Positions 7,477 to 16,470 of a stretch of 34,223 bases of DNA are shown here, one piece after another. The notes beneath the pieces are model-generated. The model saw nothing but the letters and a program-made list of their open reading frames with translations. It made no database searches and had not been told where the DNA came from. Position 1 is the first letter of the stretch. Each line of letters opens with the position of its first letter. Source of the stretch: Myxococcales bacterium (GTDB lineage Bacteria > Myxococcota_A > Polyangia > Polyangiales > Polyangiaceae); NCBI GenBank assembly GCA_025355005.1, contig JANXLV010000057.1, positions 1-34,223 on the forward strand, given 5' to 3'. The position numbers were made by a program, and so were the translations under genes.

Positions 7477-8910
7477 ATGAGGCGAACCTTCCGCATCATC
7501 CTTCTCCTCGCCCTGCCCTTCGGCCTTGTCCCTGCGTTCGCGACGCCCGCGGCGGCCGAGCCCGAGAAAGTAGAGGCGCCCGCGGTCGGGATGTCGGCGG
7601 CGGATCTGGACAAGATGCTCGCGCCGCTCGTCGGTGATGGCGACGCCACGGCGCGACGCGCGGCCATCAAGGCCACGCTCGATCTGGGGACCGATGCGAT
7701 CCCGGCGATCGCGAAGGAGCTGAAGGAGCTCTCGAAGAACCAAAGCGGCGCCGTCTTTGCGGCGCAGAAGCTCGCGCGCGAGCAGCGTCGTGGTCAGCCC
7801 GACATGGAGATGGTCGACGCGCTGCTCGACATGAAGAAGAACGACGGCCCGGGAGCGAAGACCGCGCTCACGACGCTCGTGCTGCTGAAGGCGCTCGCGC
7901 ACATGGGCACGACGCCAGCGGTGCGTGTGATCATCACGACGTCCGACGATCACGCGGGCGCGCTGCGCCAGGAGATCGGGAAGATCCTCCACGACCTCGG
8001 CGACCGGGCGTTGCCCGCGCTCATCGAGGCCAAGAAGGATCCGTCCTCCGAGGTTCGCAAGTTCGCGCACGCGCAGATCGAGGCGATGGGAAAGAAGACT
8101 GCCGGCGACGCCGTGCAGACGAAGAGCAACCAGGTGCTCGCCGACGTGCTGCGCGCGTTCGCCAACATCCACGAGATCGACGCGGTGCCGGTGATCCTCT
8201 CTTTCGTCAACTCCGACCGCGCGGAGGTGCAAGGCGCCGCGCGCGAGGCGATCATGCGTTTCGGCAACGACGCCGTGTGGAAGGTGCGCGAGGCGTACAC
8301 GAACCTCACGGGCAAGAGCCCGCCCGAGTCCGCCAAGTCCGACGAGGTGGCGAAGGAGCTATTTGCTGCATACGACCGCGTGCGCCTGAAGGAGGTCTAC
8401 GACCTCCTCGAGCAGGGGAAGAAGTCCGAGCAGGAAGGCAAGCTGGACGAAGCCGTCGCCCAGTACGACAAGGTGCTCGCGCGGCAGCCGCTGCTCGATC
8501 GCCGCGCCGAAATGGTCCCCGCCTTCGTGGGCTTCGCGAAGGCACAGGCAGACGCCGGGAAGGCAGATGTCGCAAAGGCGACTCTTCGCAAAGCGCTGCG
8601 CCTCGATCCGGAGGGACCGCACGCGGCCCAGATCCGCGCAGAGCTCCTCACCATCGAAGGCAAGGAGCTCGAGGCCCGAGGCATCGCCGAGAAGGACCTC
8701 TTCGCGCGCGCGCTTTTGGAGGACCCGGCCAACGCAGGGGCCCGCGCAGAGCTCGACCGGCTGGAGGCTGGGAGCGAGGACCGGCACCAGAAGCTGCAGC
8801 GATATGCGGCCGCTGGCGCCGTGTTTGCCGTTGCCGTCGCGTTCATCGTGCTCTTCGGCGGGCGACGGAAGGCGGGGAAGACCGCAAAACCCCGCGCGCG
8901 GGCGGCCTGA
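7477..8910 (+). CDS. Secreted HEAT/TPR-repeat protein with C-terminal membrane anchor
   Basis: I do not recognise a named family for this 477-residue protein. It has a signal peptide (MRRTFRIILLLALPFGLVPA, cleavage near ATPAAAEP). Residues about 45-300 are Ala/Leu/Lys-rich helical pairs resembling HEAT repeats (DATARRAAIKATLDLGTDAI, SSEVRKFAHAQIEAMG, RAEVQGAAREAIMRFG). TPR-like helices at about 305-440 include LDEAVAQYDKVLARQP and VAKATLRKALRLDPEGPHAA. A single membrane helix (about 443-462) and a short basic tail follow. The predicted topology is a periplasmic protein-interaction domain anchored at its C-terminus. The ATG at 7477 is preferred over an upstream TTG because the signal peptide starts there. 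Confidence 0.8.
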   Translation: MRRTFRIILLLALPFGLVPAFATPAAAEPEKVEAPAVGMSAADLDKMLAPLVGDGDATARRAAIKATLDLGTDAIPAIAKELKELSKNQSGAVFAAQKLAREQRRGQPDMEMVDALLDMKKNDGPGAKTALTTLVLLKALAHMGTTPAVRVIITTSDDHAGALRQEIGKILHDLGDRALPALIEAKKDPSSEVRKFAHAQIEAMGKKTAGDAVQTKSNQVLADVLRAFANIHEIDAVPVILSFVNSDRAEVQGAAREAIMRFGNDAVWKVREAYTNLTGKSPPESAKSDEVAKELFAAYDRVRLKEVYDLLEQGKKSEQEGKLDEAVAQYDKVLARQPLLDRRAEMVPAFVGFAKAQADAGKADVAKATLRKALRLDPEGPHAAQIRAELLTIEGKELEARGIAEKDLFARALLEDPANAGARAELDRLEAGSEDRHQKLQRYAAAGAVFAVAVAFIVLFGGRRKAGKTAKPRARAA

Positions 8911-8926
8911 GCGGGAGGGGGTCAGG

Positions 8927-8953
8927 GGCTCTCCGGTGTGCGGGCCGAGAGCC
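8927..8953 (+). terminator. Weak hairpin after the HEAT/TPR gene
   Basis: GGCTCTC (8927-8933) pairs with GAGAGCC (8947-8953) across a 13-nt loop, 16 nt past the stop codon. No T-run follows, so intrinsic termination is doubtful. The rest of the 181-bp gap (8911-9091) shows no clear promoter. Confidence 0.25.
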
Positions 8954-9091
8954 GAGAAGAGAAGGGCTGATCCGCGACCAAATGCAGGGTCATGTGCGGG
9001 GACCCTTCCTTACCCCTCGATCCTAAGGCAAGATCCGGTGCATGGGCGCGGGCCATCGGAAATGGGGAGCTCCACGCGGAGTTCGTGATCG

Positions 9092-12000
9092 ATGAGCCTG
9101 TTTTCGCGTTTCTTCGGCAAGCAACCTCCCAAGGAAGGTGAGGAGCAAACCGACGCCGATGGCGCGGCGCAAGAAACACCCGCGTCGCCGCCCGGCATCG
9201 AAAAAACCGGCGCGGCGCTGCCGCAGCCTGGACCCGCCATACCCTACGTCCCGCCGCAGGGCCCGCAGCAGACGGAGCGAATGATCCCGGTCGATCAACG
9301 ACCACGGCCCGGAGTCATAGAGGCGCGCATGACGCCTGGTCAGTTCCCCATCGGACCCGTGCAGGGCGTGATTCCGCCCGTGCGAAAGCAGCTCGAGTCG
9401 GAAGGGGCGATCTCGCTGCACATGCCGGAGCCGGCGGTGGAGATCGGAACCGCACCGCCGCCGTCGTCGGTCGACCCACGCTTCGCGCACTGGGGCGGGC
9501 GCGATCCGAACGCGGAGATCGCAGAGACCGTGCCGCCGGTGCTTCGCTACCGCGCTGACGGTTCGGCGAAGGCAGTCGGGGTCGCAGCTCCACCAGATGC
9601 GACGGACCTCACGCCGACTCCCGCGCTCGGCACCGCCACTCCATCATCGCCAGCGGCGGCTCCTGCTCCGCCTCCTTCCGCGCCGTCCGCAGCCTCGAGC
9701 GCAAAGGCCGGCGGCGCGCCCAAGGCACCAACGTCCGCGCCCGGAAAGCCGAAGCGTCGCGACAGCCCCACCAACTTCCATCAGGTCGGGCCCAGGGCTC
9801 CGCCGGCTCCGCAGGCGCCGCACCCTGGCCTTCGGCCCAACGACGCGCTGCCGACCATCATCGTGGACATCCCGCAGTCGATGCCACCGCCTGCCGTTGC
9901 CGGCGCGCGCCCGCCGCCCGACACCGCACCCGTGCAGCGCGCCACGCTCAGGATCCCGGGCGCGGTCTCGACCACACCGAAGCCGGTGCCAGCTGCGCCC
10001 ACCTCCGCGCCCCGCATGGAGGCGCCAAAGCCGCCGCCTTCACAGCCACGCGTGGAGGCCCCGCCGCCGAGCGTGAAGAACATGCCGCCGCAACGGCAGA
10101 TGAGCGACACGCGCCCCGACCCGGATTCGCAGGCGATCATGCGAGCGGCAGTCGCATACCGCGAATCGAAGGCAGCAGTGGCAGCGGCCGCCGCGAAGCC
10201 CACCACCGGCACGCAACCGTCAATCAAGACGGCAATCCCAACCGCACCCGCATCCTCACCCTCGACCTCGACCGCGACCGCGACCGCGACCGCGACCGCG
10301 ACCGCGACCTCCACCCCGACACCCGCGGTCGCCGCGCCCGCCGCACCCGCGCCCGTACCCGCGCCCGCTCCCAACGCCGCGCCGATGCGCTCGCTGATGC
10401 GTCAAAAGGCTCCAACGCTTCTTGGCGGGATGGTGGCACCGACGCCCGACCCGGTGTTGCTCGACCCTGCGCCTGTCGCCGCGCCTCGTAGTGCATCGGT
10501 GGTCCCGCGATATCCGTCAGCGCCGCCTCCGCCTCCGCCTCCGATGTCGGCCTCGCGCGCTCCGACCTTCGATCAGGACGAGGACGACGAGGACGATGGG
10601 GAGCCCACCGACGAGCCCACGCTCCTCCGCGGTGAGCCGAAGACGGAGGTGAATCTCCAGGACTTCGTCCCCGCGGCGCTCGCGCAGGTGGCGGCCGCTG
10701 CGCTGTCGATGAAGGCTCGGGCCTCGGTCGCGCCGCAGCCGCCGGACGAGTCCGACTGGCCCACCGCATCGGAGCTTCCGGATCCCGAGGAGTGGTCGAA
10801 GCCCGTGGTTCCTCCTCCGCCTTCGCAGTTCTCGGGTGAGAGCGCTCGTGCATCGGTGCGACCGCCGCTCGACTCCGTGGACGACGACGACGCGGTGACG
10901 GAGGCGCACATCTCCAAGCGGCCCCCCGCTCCGTCGCCAACCGTCATGGCCGCGTCTGCGCTCGCTGCGCCTCCGCTGCCGACGATCGCAGCGCCGTTTG
11001 CGGGCGCAGCTTCACCGCCGCCTTCCTCTGGCGACGCCCCCGTCATCCCATCCGAACCGAGCCCCATGACCACGCGCAGCGCGCACCCTGCGCCGCCGGT
11101 CGAAGGCGGCGAGCTCGAGGTGATCTCGAGCGGCCCCGCGACGATCCCGCCGTCCGCGCCGCCGCCAGCACCGCACGGTCCCGAGCCGAAGCTCTGGGAA
11201 GGCGTGGGCATGGACGACGTCTGGGACGAGGTCGACAAGGGCTTCGGCGAGCTGGGACACGTGCAGTCGTCGCGTCCCGCGGACTCGGCCGTGTTCGACG
11301 ACGCGCGGCAGCTCTTCACGGAGATCGCCGCGACGCACATGCATCACGTCCGGGATTTCATGCTCGATCTCTCCGCGGCGCCCACCACGGCAGAGTGGCT
11401 CGCGCTCTGCATCCCCGCGACGCAATCACTTCGCATGGGCGCGGTCGCGTTCGAGATGGGCACGCTGACGGTGGCGCTCGACGCCTTCATGGACGCGCTC
11501 AAGGTCACGAACGACGCGGGCGTCCCCATCGTCGAGGGCGAGCACCGCGATCAGCTGCTTGTCGCGTACGGGAGCCTCGTCCAGGAGCTGCCGAACGCGT
11601 TCAAGCTCGACGGCGAGGGCCGCGTGCGCGAGGGCATCATCGTGCGCGCCCTGCTGAACCAGCTCGAGGACGTCCGGAAGGTCCAGCAGGATCGGCTCTT
11701 CATGGCCGGGCTCATGTCGCTCGACGCGCTCTGCATGGCGAAGCCGCGCGACATCGTGGAGACCACGGGCCTCAGCCATGACCTCGCCACGCGCATCTCG
11801 GAGCGCTTTCGCCGCTACCGGCTGGAGATGTCCGTCCTGGCGCACGGCAACATCCGCGGTGAATGGGACAAGCTACGCGAGTACACTGACCTCCTGTCGC
11901 AGGCGCACATCGCATTCGAACAAGCCTCGGACCGGAACGACTCCAAGAAGAAGAAGGAGTCGCGGCGCACGCGCGAGCTCACCATGCTGGACGTGAAGGT

Positions 12001-12109
12001 CATGCTCGCGCGGCTCGGCAAGCCCGACTCACTCAACTTCATCGAGCGAGCACCGTTCGCCGAAAAAATTTCTCACCTCGTTGCACTCATCGAACAGTCC
12101 GAACGTTAG
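9092..12109 (+). CDS. Large Pro/Ala-rich protein with conserved helical C-terminal domain
   Basis: This 1005-residue protein belongs to no family I can name. Residues 1-690 are low complexity, rich in Pro, Ala and Ser, with a short Thr-Ala dipeptide run (nt 10274-10309) and an acidic patch (DQDEDDEDDGEPTDEPT). The region is probably disordered. From about 700 onward the sequence is ordered and helical, beginning LWEGVGMDDVWDEVDKGFGE. A helix pair around residues 740-800 (HHVRDFMLDL, FEMGTLTVALDAFMDAL) faintly recalls HPt-like bundles. Residues 875-910 (AKPRDIVETTGLSHDLATRI) resemble a helix-hairpin-helix. The protein starts MSLFSRFFGKQPPKE at an ATG and has no signal peptide, so it is cytoplasmic. 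It is followed after 17 nt by the pentapeptide gene, probably in one operon. Confidence 0.8.
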   Translation: MSLFSRFFGKQPPKEGEEQTDADGAAQETPASPPGIEKTGAALPQPGPAIPYVPPQGPQQTERMIPVDQRPRPGVIEARMTPGQFPIGPVQGVIPPVRKQLESEGAISLHMPEPAVEIGTAPPPSSVDPRFAHWGGRDPNAEIAETVPPVLRYRADGSAKAVGVAAPPDATDLTPTPALGTATPSSPAAAPAPPPSAPSAASSAKAGGAPKAPTSAPGKPKRRDSPTNFHQVGPRAPPAPQAPHPGLRPNDALPTIIVDIPQSMPPPAVAGARPPPDTAPVQRATLRIPGAVSTTPKPVPAAPTSAPRMEAPKPPPSQPRVEAPPPSVKNMPPQRQMSDTRPDPDSQAIMRAAVAYRESKAAVAAAAAKPTTGTQPSIKTAIPTAPASSPSTSTATATATATATATSTPTPAVAAPAAPAPVPAPAPNAAPMRSLMRQKAPTLLGGMVAPTPDPVLLDPAPVAAPRSASVVPRYPSAPPPPPPPMSASRAPTFDQDEDDEDDGEPTDEPTLLRGEPKTEVNLQDFVPAALAQVAAAALSMKARASVAPQPPDESDWPTASELPDPEEWSKPVVPPPPSQFSGESARASVRPPLDSVDDDDAVTEAHISKRPPAPSPTVMAASALAAPPLPTIAAPFAGAASPPPSSGDAPVIPSEPSPMTTRSAHPAPPVEGGELEVISSGPATIPPSAPPPAPHGPEPKLWEGVGMDDVWDEVDKGFGELGHVQSSRPADSAVFDDARQLFTEIAATHMHHVRDFMLDLSAAPTTAEWLALCIPATQSLRMGAVAFEMGTLTVALDAFMDALKVTNDAGVPIVEGEHRDQLLVAYGSLVQELPNAFKLDGEGRVREGIIVRALLNQLEDVRKVQQDRLFMAGLMSLDALCMAKPRDIVETTGLSHDLATRISERFRRYRLEMSVLAHGNIRGEWDKLREYTDLLSQAHIAFEQASDRNDSKKKKESRRTRELTMLDVKVMLARLGKPDSLNFIERAPFAEKISHLVALIEQSER
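10262..10309 (+). repeat. In-frame hexanucleotide repeat (TCGACC)2(GCGACC)6
   Basis: Two copies of TCGACC (10262-10273) are followed by six perfect copies of GCGACC (10274-10309), coding for Ser-Thr then Ala-Thr dipeptides. Copy-number change by slippage would lengthen or shorten the disordered linker without changing frame. Confidence 0.95.
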
Positions 12110-12126
12110 AGACGGGAAAAGCAAAT

Positions 12127-13431
12127 ATGGCTCTGTCAATCGAGCAGATCGTCGAGAAGGTCCAGAAGGGGGAGAAGCTGGATGGTGAGGAGCTTCGCGG
12201 GAAGAATCTCGCGAAGGCCCGCCTCGATGGCGCCAGCATGAAGAGGTGCGACCTCGACGGCGCGAACCTCGAGGGCGCGCATCTCTCCAAGGCCAACCTG
12301 AAGAACGCGAGCTTGAAGGAGGCATACCTCGTTGGCGCGGATCTTCGCGACGCCAACCTCGACAACGCAGACCTGGAGGGCGCAAATCTGGAGCGCGCTA
12401 TCCTCGTGGGCGCGAACCTCACGCGTGCGAACCTGGAAGGCGCGAACCTGAACGGCGCGAGCCTCGCCCGGGCGCGCTTGAATCAGGCGCAGCTGGAGTC
12501 AGCCACCCTCGGAGGCGCCGATCTCGCTGGCGCCATCGTGTCCAACGCGAACCTCTCCGAGTGCTACCTGGGGGGCGCCAAGCTCCTCTCCGCGGACCTC
12601 TCGTCGACGAACCTGTTCGGCGCGAACCTCGAGGAGGCAGATCTCACGGACGCAAACCTCTCCGGCGCGAACCTGGAGTCCGTCACGGCACCCAAGGCGC
12701 GCTTCCTCTCGGCGGTGCTTCGCAAGGCCGACTTCAAGTCCGCGAACGTCGCAGAGGCGCAGTTCAACGGCGCGGATCTCCGGCAAGCGAACTTCGAGTC
12801 CGCCGACGTGTCGGGCGCGACGTTCCACGGCGCGAAGGTGGCGCAGATGATCGGCACGGGCATCGAGCCGCGCGATCTGAACGTCGACTGGGTGGATTCA
12901 TCCGTCGATGGAGACGGCTCGGGTCGCGTGGTCGGCCCCGCGGCGATCGCGCTCATCAGCGGTCCTGGTGCGGCCGCGCCCTCGGGCAACCCGCGCAAGG
13001 CGGCGGCCGGCGCGGGCGGCACATCGGGACGTCCCGCTGCGCTCGCGGAGAACACACGCTACTTCGGCAAGGGCGACGTGCTTCGCAACGCGCAGCTGGA
13101 GTTCGGTGCGGGCGCGCGCATCCAGGTGGAGAGCCGCTTCGAGGAGTGCTCGCTGGTCATCGGTGAGGGCGCGGAGCTCGTCATCGGCGGGGACGGCGTG
13201 CTCTCCGGTTGCAAGGTGCGCGGCGCTGGTCGCGTCATCGTGGACGGCAAGATCCTGGAGCGTGAGGCGCCCACCATCTCGGGCATTCGCTTCGTGACGG
13301 TGAACGACGGCGGCGTCGTGTCGGGCACCGTGGAGCAAGCACCGGAGCGCACCGTGTTCGCGTTCGCAAACGGGTGCAAGCTGCGACTCAAGGTGACGAA
13401 GTCTCCTGACGACAAAGGCGGGAAATCCTGA
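12127..13431 (+). CDS. Pentapeptide-repeat protein with bactofilin-like C-terminal region
   Basis: In this 434-residue protein residues about 20-235 are almost unbroken pentapeptide repeats of the A(D/N)LxX type (for example ANLEGAHLSKANLKNASLKE), which fold as a right-handed quadrilateral beta-helix. A Gly/Ala-rich linker (about 255-305) follows. A second beta-rich region (about 310-430) has short strands and turns such as GAGARIQVESRFEECSLVIG and GAGRVIVDGKILE, reminiscent of bactofilin-like helices. The start is supported by GACGGGA upstream. The stop TGA overlaps the next ATG by one base, coupling it to the bactofilin. Some pentapeptide proteins mimic DNA and inhibit gyrase, but the bactofilin partner here suggests a structural or scaffold role. 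Confidence 0.85.
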   Translation: MALSIEQIVEKVQKGEKLDGEELRGKNLAKARLDGASMKRCDLDGANLEGAHLSKANLKNASLKEAYLVGADLRDANLDNADLEGANLERAILVGANLTRANLEGANLNGASLARARLNQAQLESATLGGADLAGAIVSNANLSECYLGGAKLLSADLSSTNLFGANLEEADLTDANLSGANLESVTAPKARFLSAVLRKADFKSANVAEAQFNGADLRQANFESADVSGATFHGAKVAQMIGTGIEPRDLNVDWVDSSVDGDGSGRVVGPAAIALISGPGAAAPSGNPRKAAAGAGGTSGRPAALAENTRYFGKGDVLRNAQLEFGAGARIQVESRFEECSLVIGEGAELVIGGDGVLSGCKVRGAGRVIVDGKILEREAPTISGIRFVTVNDGGVVSGTVEQAPERTVFAFANGCKLRLKVTKSPDDKGGKS

Positions 13432-13835
13432 TGGCTGACATGAACGACAAGAAGACGCTCGTCGACGAAGGCTCCGAGTTCCGCGGCAACCTCACGTCCA
13501 AGTGCGCCGTCCACGTGCGCGGCAGCGTCGAGGGTGAGCTCAACGCGCCTTCGCTCAAGGTGTCCGACACTGGAAGCGTCAGCGGCAAGGTCAAGGTCGG
13601 GGAGCTCGTCTCCGAGGGAAGCGTCGCCGGCGAGTTCGACGCGGAGATCGTCCGCCTGTCCGGCAAGGTGAAGGACGGCACGATCATCCGCGCGCGCACG
13701 CTCGAAGTCTCGCCCTCCCAGGAAGACAAGATGCGGGTCGTCTTCGGCGAAGCGACGCTCGAGGTCGGCGACATCGCACCGCCGGACAAGGAGTCCGGCC
13801 CCTCACCCAACAATCGCCGCAAGGGTCGCGAGTAG
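13431..13835 (+). CDS. Bactofilin family polymer-forming protein
   Basis: This 134-residue protein matches bactofilins (DUF583). A short disordered N-terminus is followed by a beta-helical core with the Gly-rich periodicity VHVRGSVEGELNAPSLKV, GSVSGKVKVGELVSEGSVAG and VRLSGKVKDGTI. A charged C-terminal tail ends RRKGRE. Bactofilins polymerise without nucleotide into filaments or sheets that organise cell shape, polarity and chromosome segregation factors. The start overlaps the upstream stop (TGATG), with GGCGGGA as SD. Expression should be coupled to the pentapeptide protein, making co-assembly plausible. Confidence 0.92.
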   Translation: MADMNDKKTLVDEGSEFRGNLTSKCAVHVRGSVEGELNAPSLKVSDTGSVSGKVKVGELVSEGSVAGEFDAEIVRLSGKVKDGTIIRARTLEVSPSQEDKMRVVFGEATLEVGDIAPPDKESGPSPNNRRKGRE

Positions 13836-13912
13836 GCCTGGACACGCTCGACATCCTTCACCCCACGCCGATCTTCCGCATCGGCGCGGAGCACACGAAG
13901 GTCGCCATTTCG

Positions 13913-15475
13913 ATGGCCTTCGCGAGCGGCATCTCGGGCGGCTTGTTCTCCGATGCGCTCGACCGCGCGTCGGCCACGTCTTCGACGTGGGAGCCCGCGT
14001 CGTTCGCGAACGACCTCTTCGTCTCCACGTTCGTCGCAGCGTGCTTCAAGGTCAAGATCGCGGGGCAGGACCTCGTGGTCGCGTCGCAGAAGCACCTGGT
14101 GCGGCTCCTCACGCAGCCGCCGCGCGACGTGGAGACAGTGCTGTTTCGCCGCGCGATCCTCTCCGAGCTCACGGAGTCGAGCGACCTTCGCGCGGAGCTC
14201 GAGAAGCTCTATGCGTCGCTGGGCCGGCTGCGCAACCTGATGGAGGGGGCGGGCGGCGTCGGCAAGTTCGAGCCACACAGGAGACAGCTCGACATCCTGC
14301 TCTGCGTGAAGCAGATCATCGATCGCATGGCGAGCGGCTTTGCCGGCGCGCGCTCCGGGCTGTCGCGTCTCGCCGCGTTCGGGCTGCGGGTGCAGGGCGG
14401 TGAGCCGTATCAGTCCCTTCGCGACCTGCTCCGCTACGACGAGCGGCTGGCCACGTTGAACCTCACGGTCTCGGTCGGCGCCGACGGACGCATCCGCGGC
14501 TTTCGTGTCCTCTCCGTCGCCGAAGACACCGAGAACCCGTTCGTCACGTCGCCACTCCGCCGCTGGCTCGGGAAGCTGGAGCTCTTCGTGCGCGGCTTCA
14601 GCTTCAGCGACGGCGAGATCATGGCGCGCCTCATCGACGCCGTGTTCGATGGCGTCGAGGAAGAGCTTCCGCCCCTCGTGCAGCTGATGGGCGAGGTCGA
14701 GCTCTATCTGGGTGCGCTCGGGTTCCGCGACATCGCGCTCGCGGCGGGCCTCTCGGTTTGCTTGCCGTCGTTCGTTGCCGTGAGTGAGCCGCGCTCGCTC
14801 CAGGGGCTCTGGAATCCGTTGCTTCTGAGCCACGGCATCACGCCGATCCCCTGCAATTTCGAGACGAATCGACACGACACCACTGTGCTCGTCACGGGGC
14901 CGAACTCCGGCGGCAAGACACGCCTGTTGCAGTCGCTAGGGCTCGCGCAGCTCCTCGCGCAGTGCGGGATGTTCGTGCCCGCGCGCGAAGGCTCGTTGAC
15001 GCTTGCACCGAGCCTCGTGGTGTCGCTGATAGAGGAGACGCGCGCGGATCAGGCCGAGGGGCGCCTGGGGACCGAGCTCGTTCGCATCCGCGCGCTGTTC
15101 GAGCGACTGCCGCCGGGCGCAATGGTGATCCTGGACGAGCTCTGCTCCGGGACCAATCCGTCGGAGGGCGAGGAGATCTTCGAGCTCGTCGTCCGCATGC
15201 TCGCGCGGCTCGGACCGCAGGCCTTCATCACCACCCATTTCCTCGCGTTCGCAGCGCGGCTGCAGCGCGAGGCGCAGATCACCGAGCTTCGCTTCCTGCA
15301 GGTGGAGCTGGGGCCGGAGCAGCGGCCCACGTACCAGTTCACGCAGGGCGTCGCGCACACGTCGCTCGCGGGACACGCAGCAGCGCGTCTGGGAGTCACT
15401 GGTGAGCAGCTGCTCGCGCTGGTGGAGCGCAACATCCGGGAGCGTCGCGCACCCCCGATCGCCCGAGACAAGTAG
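13913..15475 (+). CDS. MutS-like ATPase (MutS C-terminal domain)
   Basis: From the ATG at 13913 this is 520 residues. The C-terminal third is a MutS/ABC-type ATPase: Walker A TGPNSGGKT (328-336), an EETRADQAEGRLGTEL segment (374-389), Walker B with signature VILDELCSGTNPSEGEE (405-421) and an H-loop THF (441-443). The N-terminal region is helical, like the MutS core/lever domains. No mismatch-recognition domain or MutS2 Smr nuclease domain is present, so canonical mismatch repair is unlikely. The function is unknown. The same frame reads through plausible protein (DILHPTPIFRIGAEHTKVAI) for 25 codons upstream, reaching a CTG at 13838 three bases after the bactofilin stop. The true start may therefore be upstream. 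Confidence 0.85.
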   Translation: MAFASGISGGLFSDALDRASATSSTWEPASFANDLFVSTFVAACFKVKIAGQDLVVASQKHLVRLLTQPPRDVETVLFRRAILSELTESSDLRAELEKLYASLGRLRNLMEGAGGVGKFEPHRRQLDILLCVKQIIDRMASGFAGARSGLSRLAAFGLRVQGGEPYQSLRDLLRYDERLATLNLTVSVGADGRIRGFRVLSVAEDTENPFVTSPLRRWLGKLELFVRGFSFSDGEIMARLIDAVFDGVEEELPPLVQLMGEVELYLGALGFRDIALAAGLSVCLPSFVAVSEPRSLQGLWNPLLLSHGITPIPCNFETNRHDTTVLVTGPNSGGKTRLLQSLGLAQLLAQCGMFVPAREGSLTLAPSLVVSLIEETRADQAEGRLGTELVRIRALFERLPPGAMVILDELCSGTNPSEGEEIFELVVRMLARLGPQAFITTHFLAFAARLQREAQITELRFLQVELGPEQRPTYQFTQGVAHTSLAGHAAARLGVTGEQLLALVERNIRERRAPPIARDK

Positions 15476-15485
15476 AGCCACGGCC

Positions 15486-16469
15486 ATGGCGACGTTCCTC
15501 ACCACGCGCAAGATGCACCCCGAGCTGGCCGCGCGGATCGACGCGAGCGTGCGGGGCCGCAAGAAACGCGCGGGGCGCAGCCTGGGGCCGCGGATGATCG
15601 CGTTCGCGCGCTTCACTGGTGTGGCGCTCGTCGTCATCGCTGCAGTCGCGGTGATCAGGGTCCGGAGACGGAACCACGACGAGCTCGAAGGCGCGCGTGC
15701 TGCGCTTCTGGCGTCCGCGCGCGCCAGGAGTGAGCCGCTGTCGCCGAGCGATCTGGAGCTCCCGACCCTGGCCGCAGAGTGGAGCGTGCGCCTGGCCACG
15801 CCGTACGAAGGGGACCTCGTGGCGCCCGAGCTCGCGAAGGACGGTGCGCTGACCGCGGTGGTCGCGCGCTCCATCGTCTACGTGCGCGGTCCCATCGGCT
15901 CCATGGCGAACGCGAAGACGCTCGCGCTGGCCGCGGCCGTTTCGTCCAAGGATCCGCTCGTGTCGTGTCTCGTGGATCCGCCGAAGGACCGCACGGAGAA
16001 AGCCATGCTCGCGAAGGTCCGCGGCGCCTACGCGCGCGACGCGCTCTTCGAGAAGTCGATCGCGAACGTCACGCGCCTCAACGACGCAGAGGTCGGGTTG
16101 CCGTTCCTGGTGCCAGCCTGGGCAGCGCGCGTGTCGGCCGCGGAGGAGCTGCCTGACGTTACGCGACTGCGCCGGGAGTTCGAGAAGGCCCCGCTCGATG
16201 GAGCCCGAAGAGCGGCGCAGTCCGAGCTGCTCTTCGTGGCAATGGACGAAGAAGGCGACAAGAAGGGGCCCACCGAGCTCGATGGAGAGCGCCCGCACAA
16301 GGTCCGCGTCCTGCTCGTGGATCTGCGCGCGAAGAAGGTGCTCGTGAGGCAGCAGAAGAACGTCGACCCTGCCTGGATCACGGAGGCGCAACGCCCGACG
16401 TACGCAGCGGGACTGGACAGCTGCGCGATGGCAATGGACCTACGTGAAGCCATCCAGCACGCCCGGTAG
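15486..16469 (+). CDS. Unknown membrane-anchored protein
   Basis: This 327-residue protein has no family I recognise. A basic N-terminus (RGRKKRAGR) is followed by one membrane helix at about 38-60 (RFTGVALVVIAAVAVIRVRR). A roughly 265-residue soluble domain follows with mixed alpha/beta character, including AVVARSIVYVRGPIGSMA, HKVRVLLVDLRAKKVLVRQQ and a Cys in VSCLVDPPKD. By the positive-inside rule the N-terminus is cytoplasmic and the domain periplasmic. The ATG at 15486, 10 nt after the MutS-like gene, is preferred over an earlier in-frame start because the added residues would be Ser/Arg-rich and lie within that gene. It is probably co-transcribed with its upstream neighbours. Confidence 0.75.
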   Translation: MATFLTTRKMHPELAARIDASVRGRKKRAGRSLGPRMIAFARFTGVALVVIAAVAVIRVRRRNHDELEGARAALLASARARSEPLSPSDLELPTLAAEWSVRLATPYEGDLVAPELAKDGALTAVVARSIVYVRGPIGSMANAKTLALAAAVSSKDPLVSCLVDPPKDRTEKAMLAKVRGAYARDALFEKSIANVTRLNDAEVGLPFLVPAWAARVSAAEELPDVTRLRREFEKAPLDGARRAAQSELLFVAMDEEGDKKGPTELDGERPHKVRVLLVDLRAKKVLVRQQKNVDPAWITEAQRPTYAAGLDSCAMAMDLREAIQHAR

Positions 16470-16470
16470 C

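Noticed and set aside
10262..10309. CRISPR-like array
   Set aside because: The units are 6 bp, contiguous, without spacers, and inside a coding sequence.
12127..13431. Qnr-like gyrase-protecting resistance protein
   Set aside because: The length, second beta-rich domain and coupling to a bactofilin do not match Qnr or MfpA; the pentapeptide repeat alone is not evidence for that function.
13388..14875. Long open frame of 495 codons on the minus strand opposite the bactofilin and MutS-like genes
   Set aside because: It is an antisense shadow of high-GC coding DNA; the protein is Arg/Glu-rich without domains, while the plus strand has clear families.
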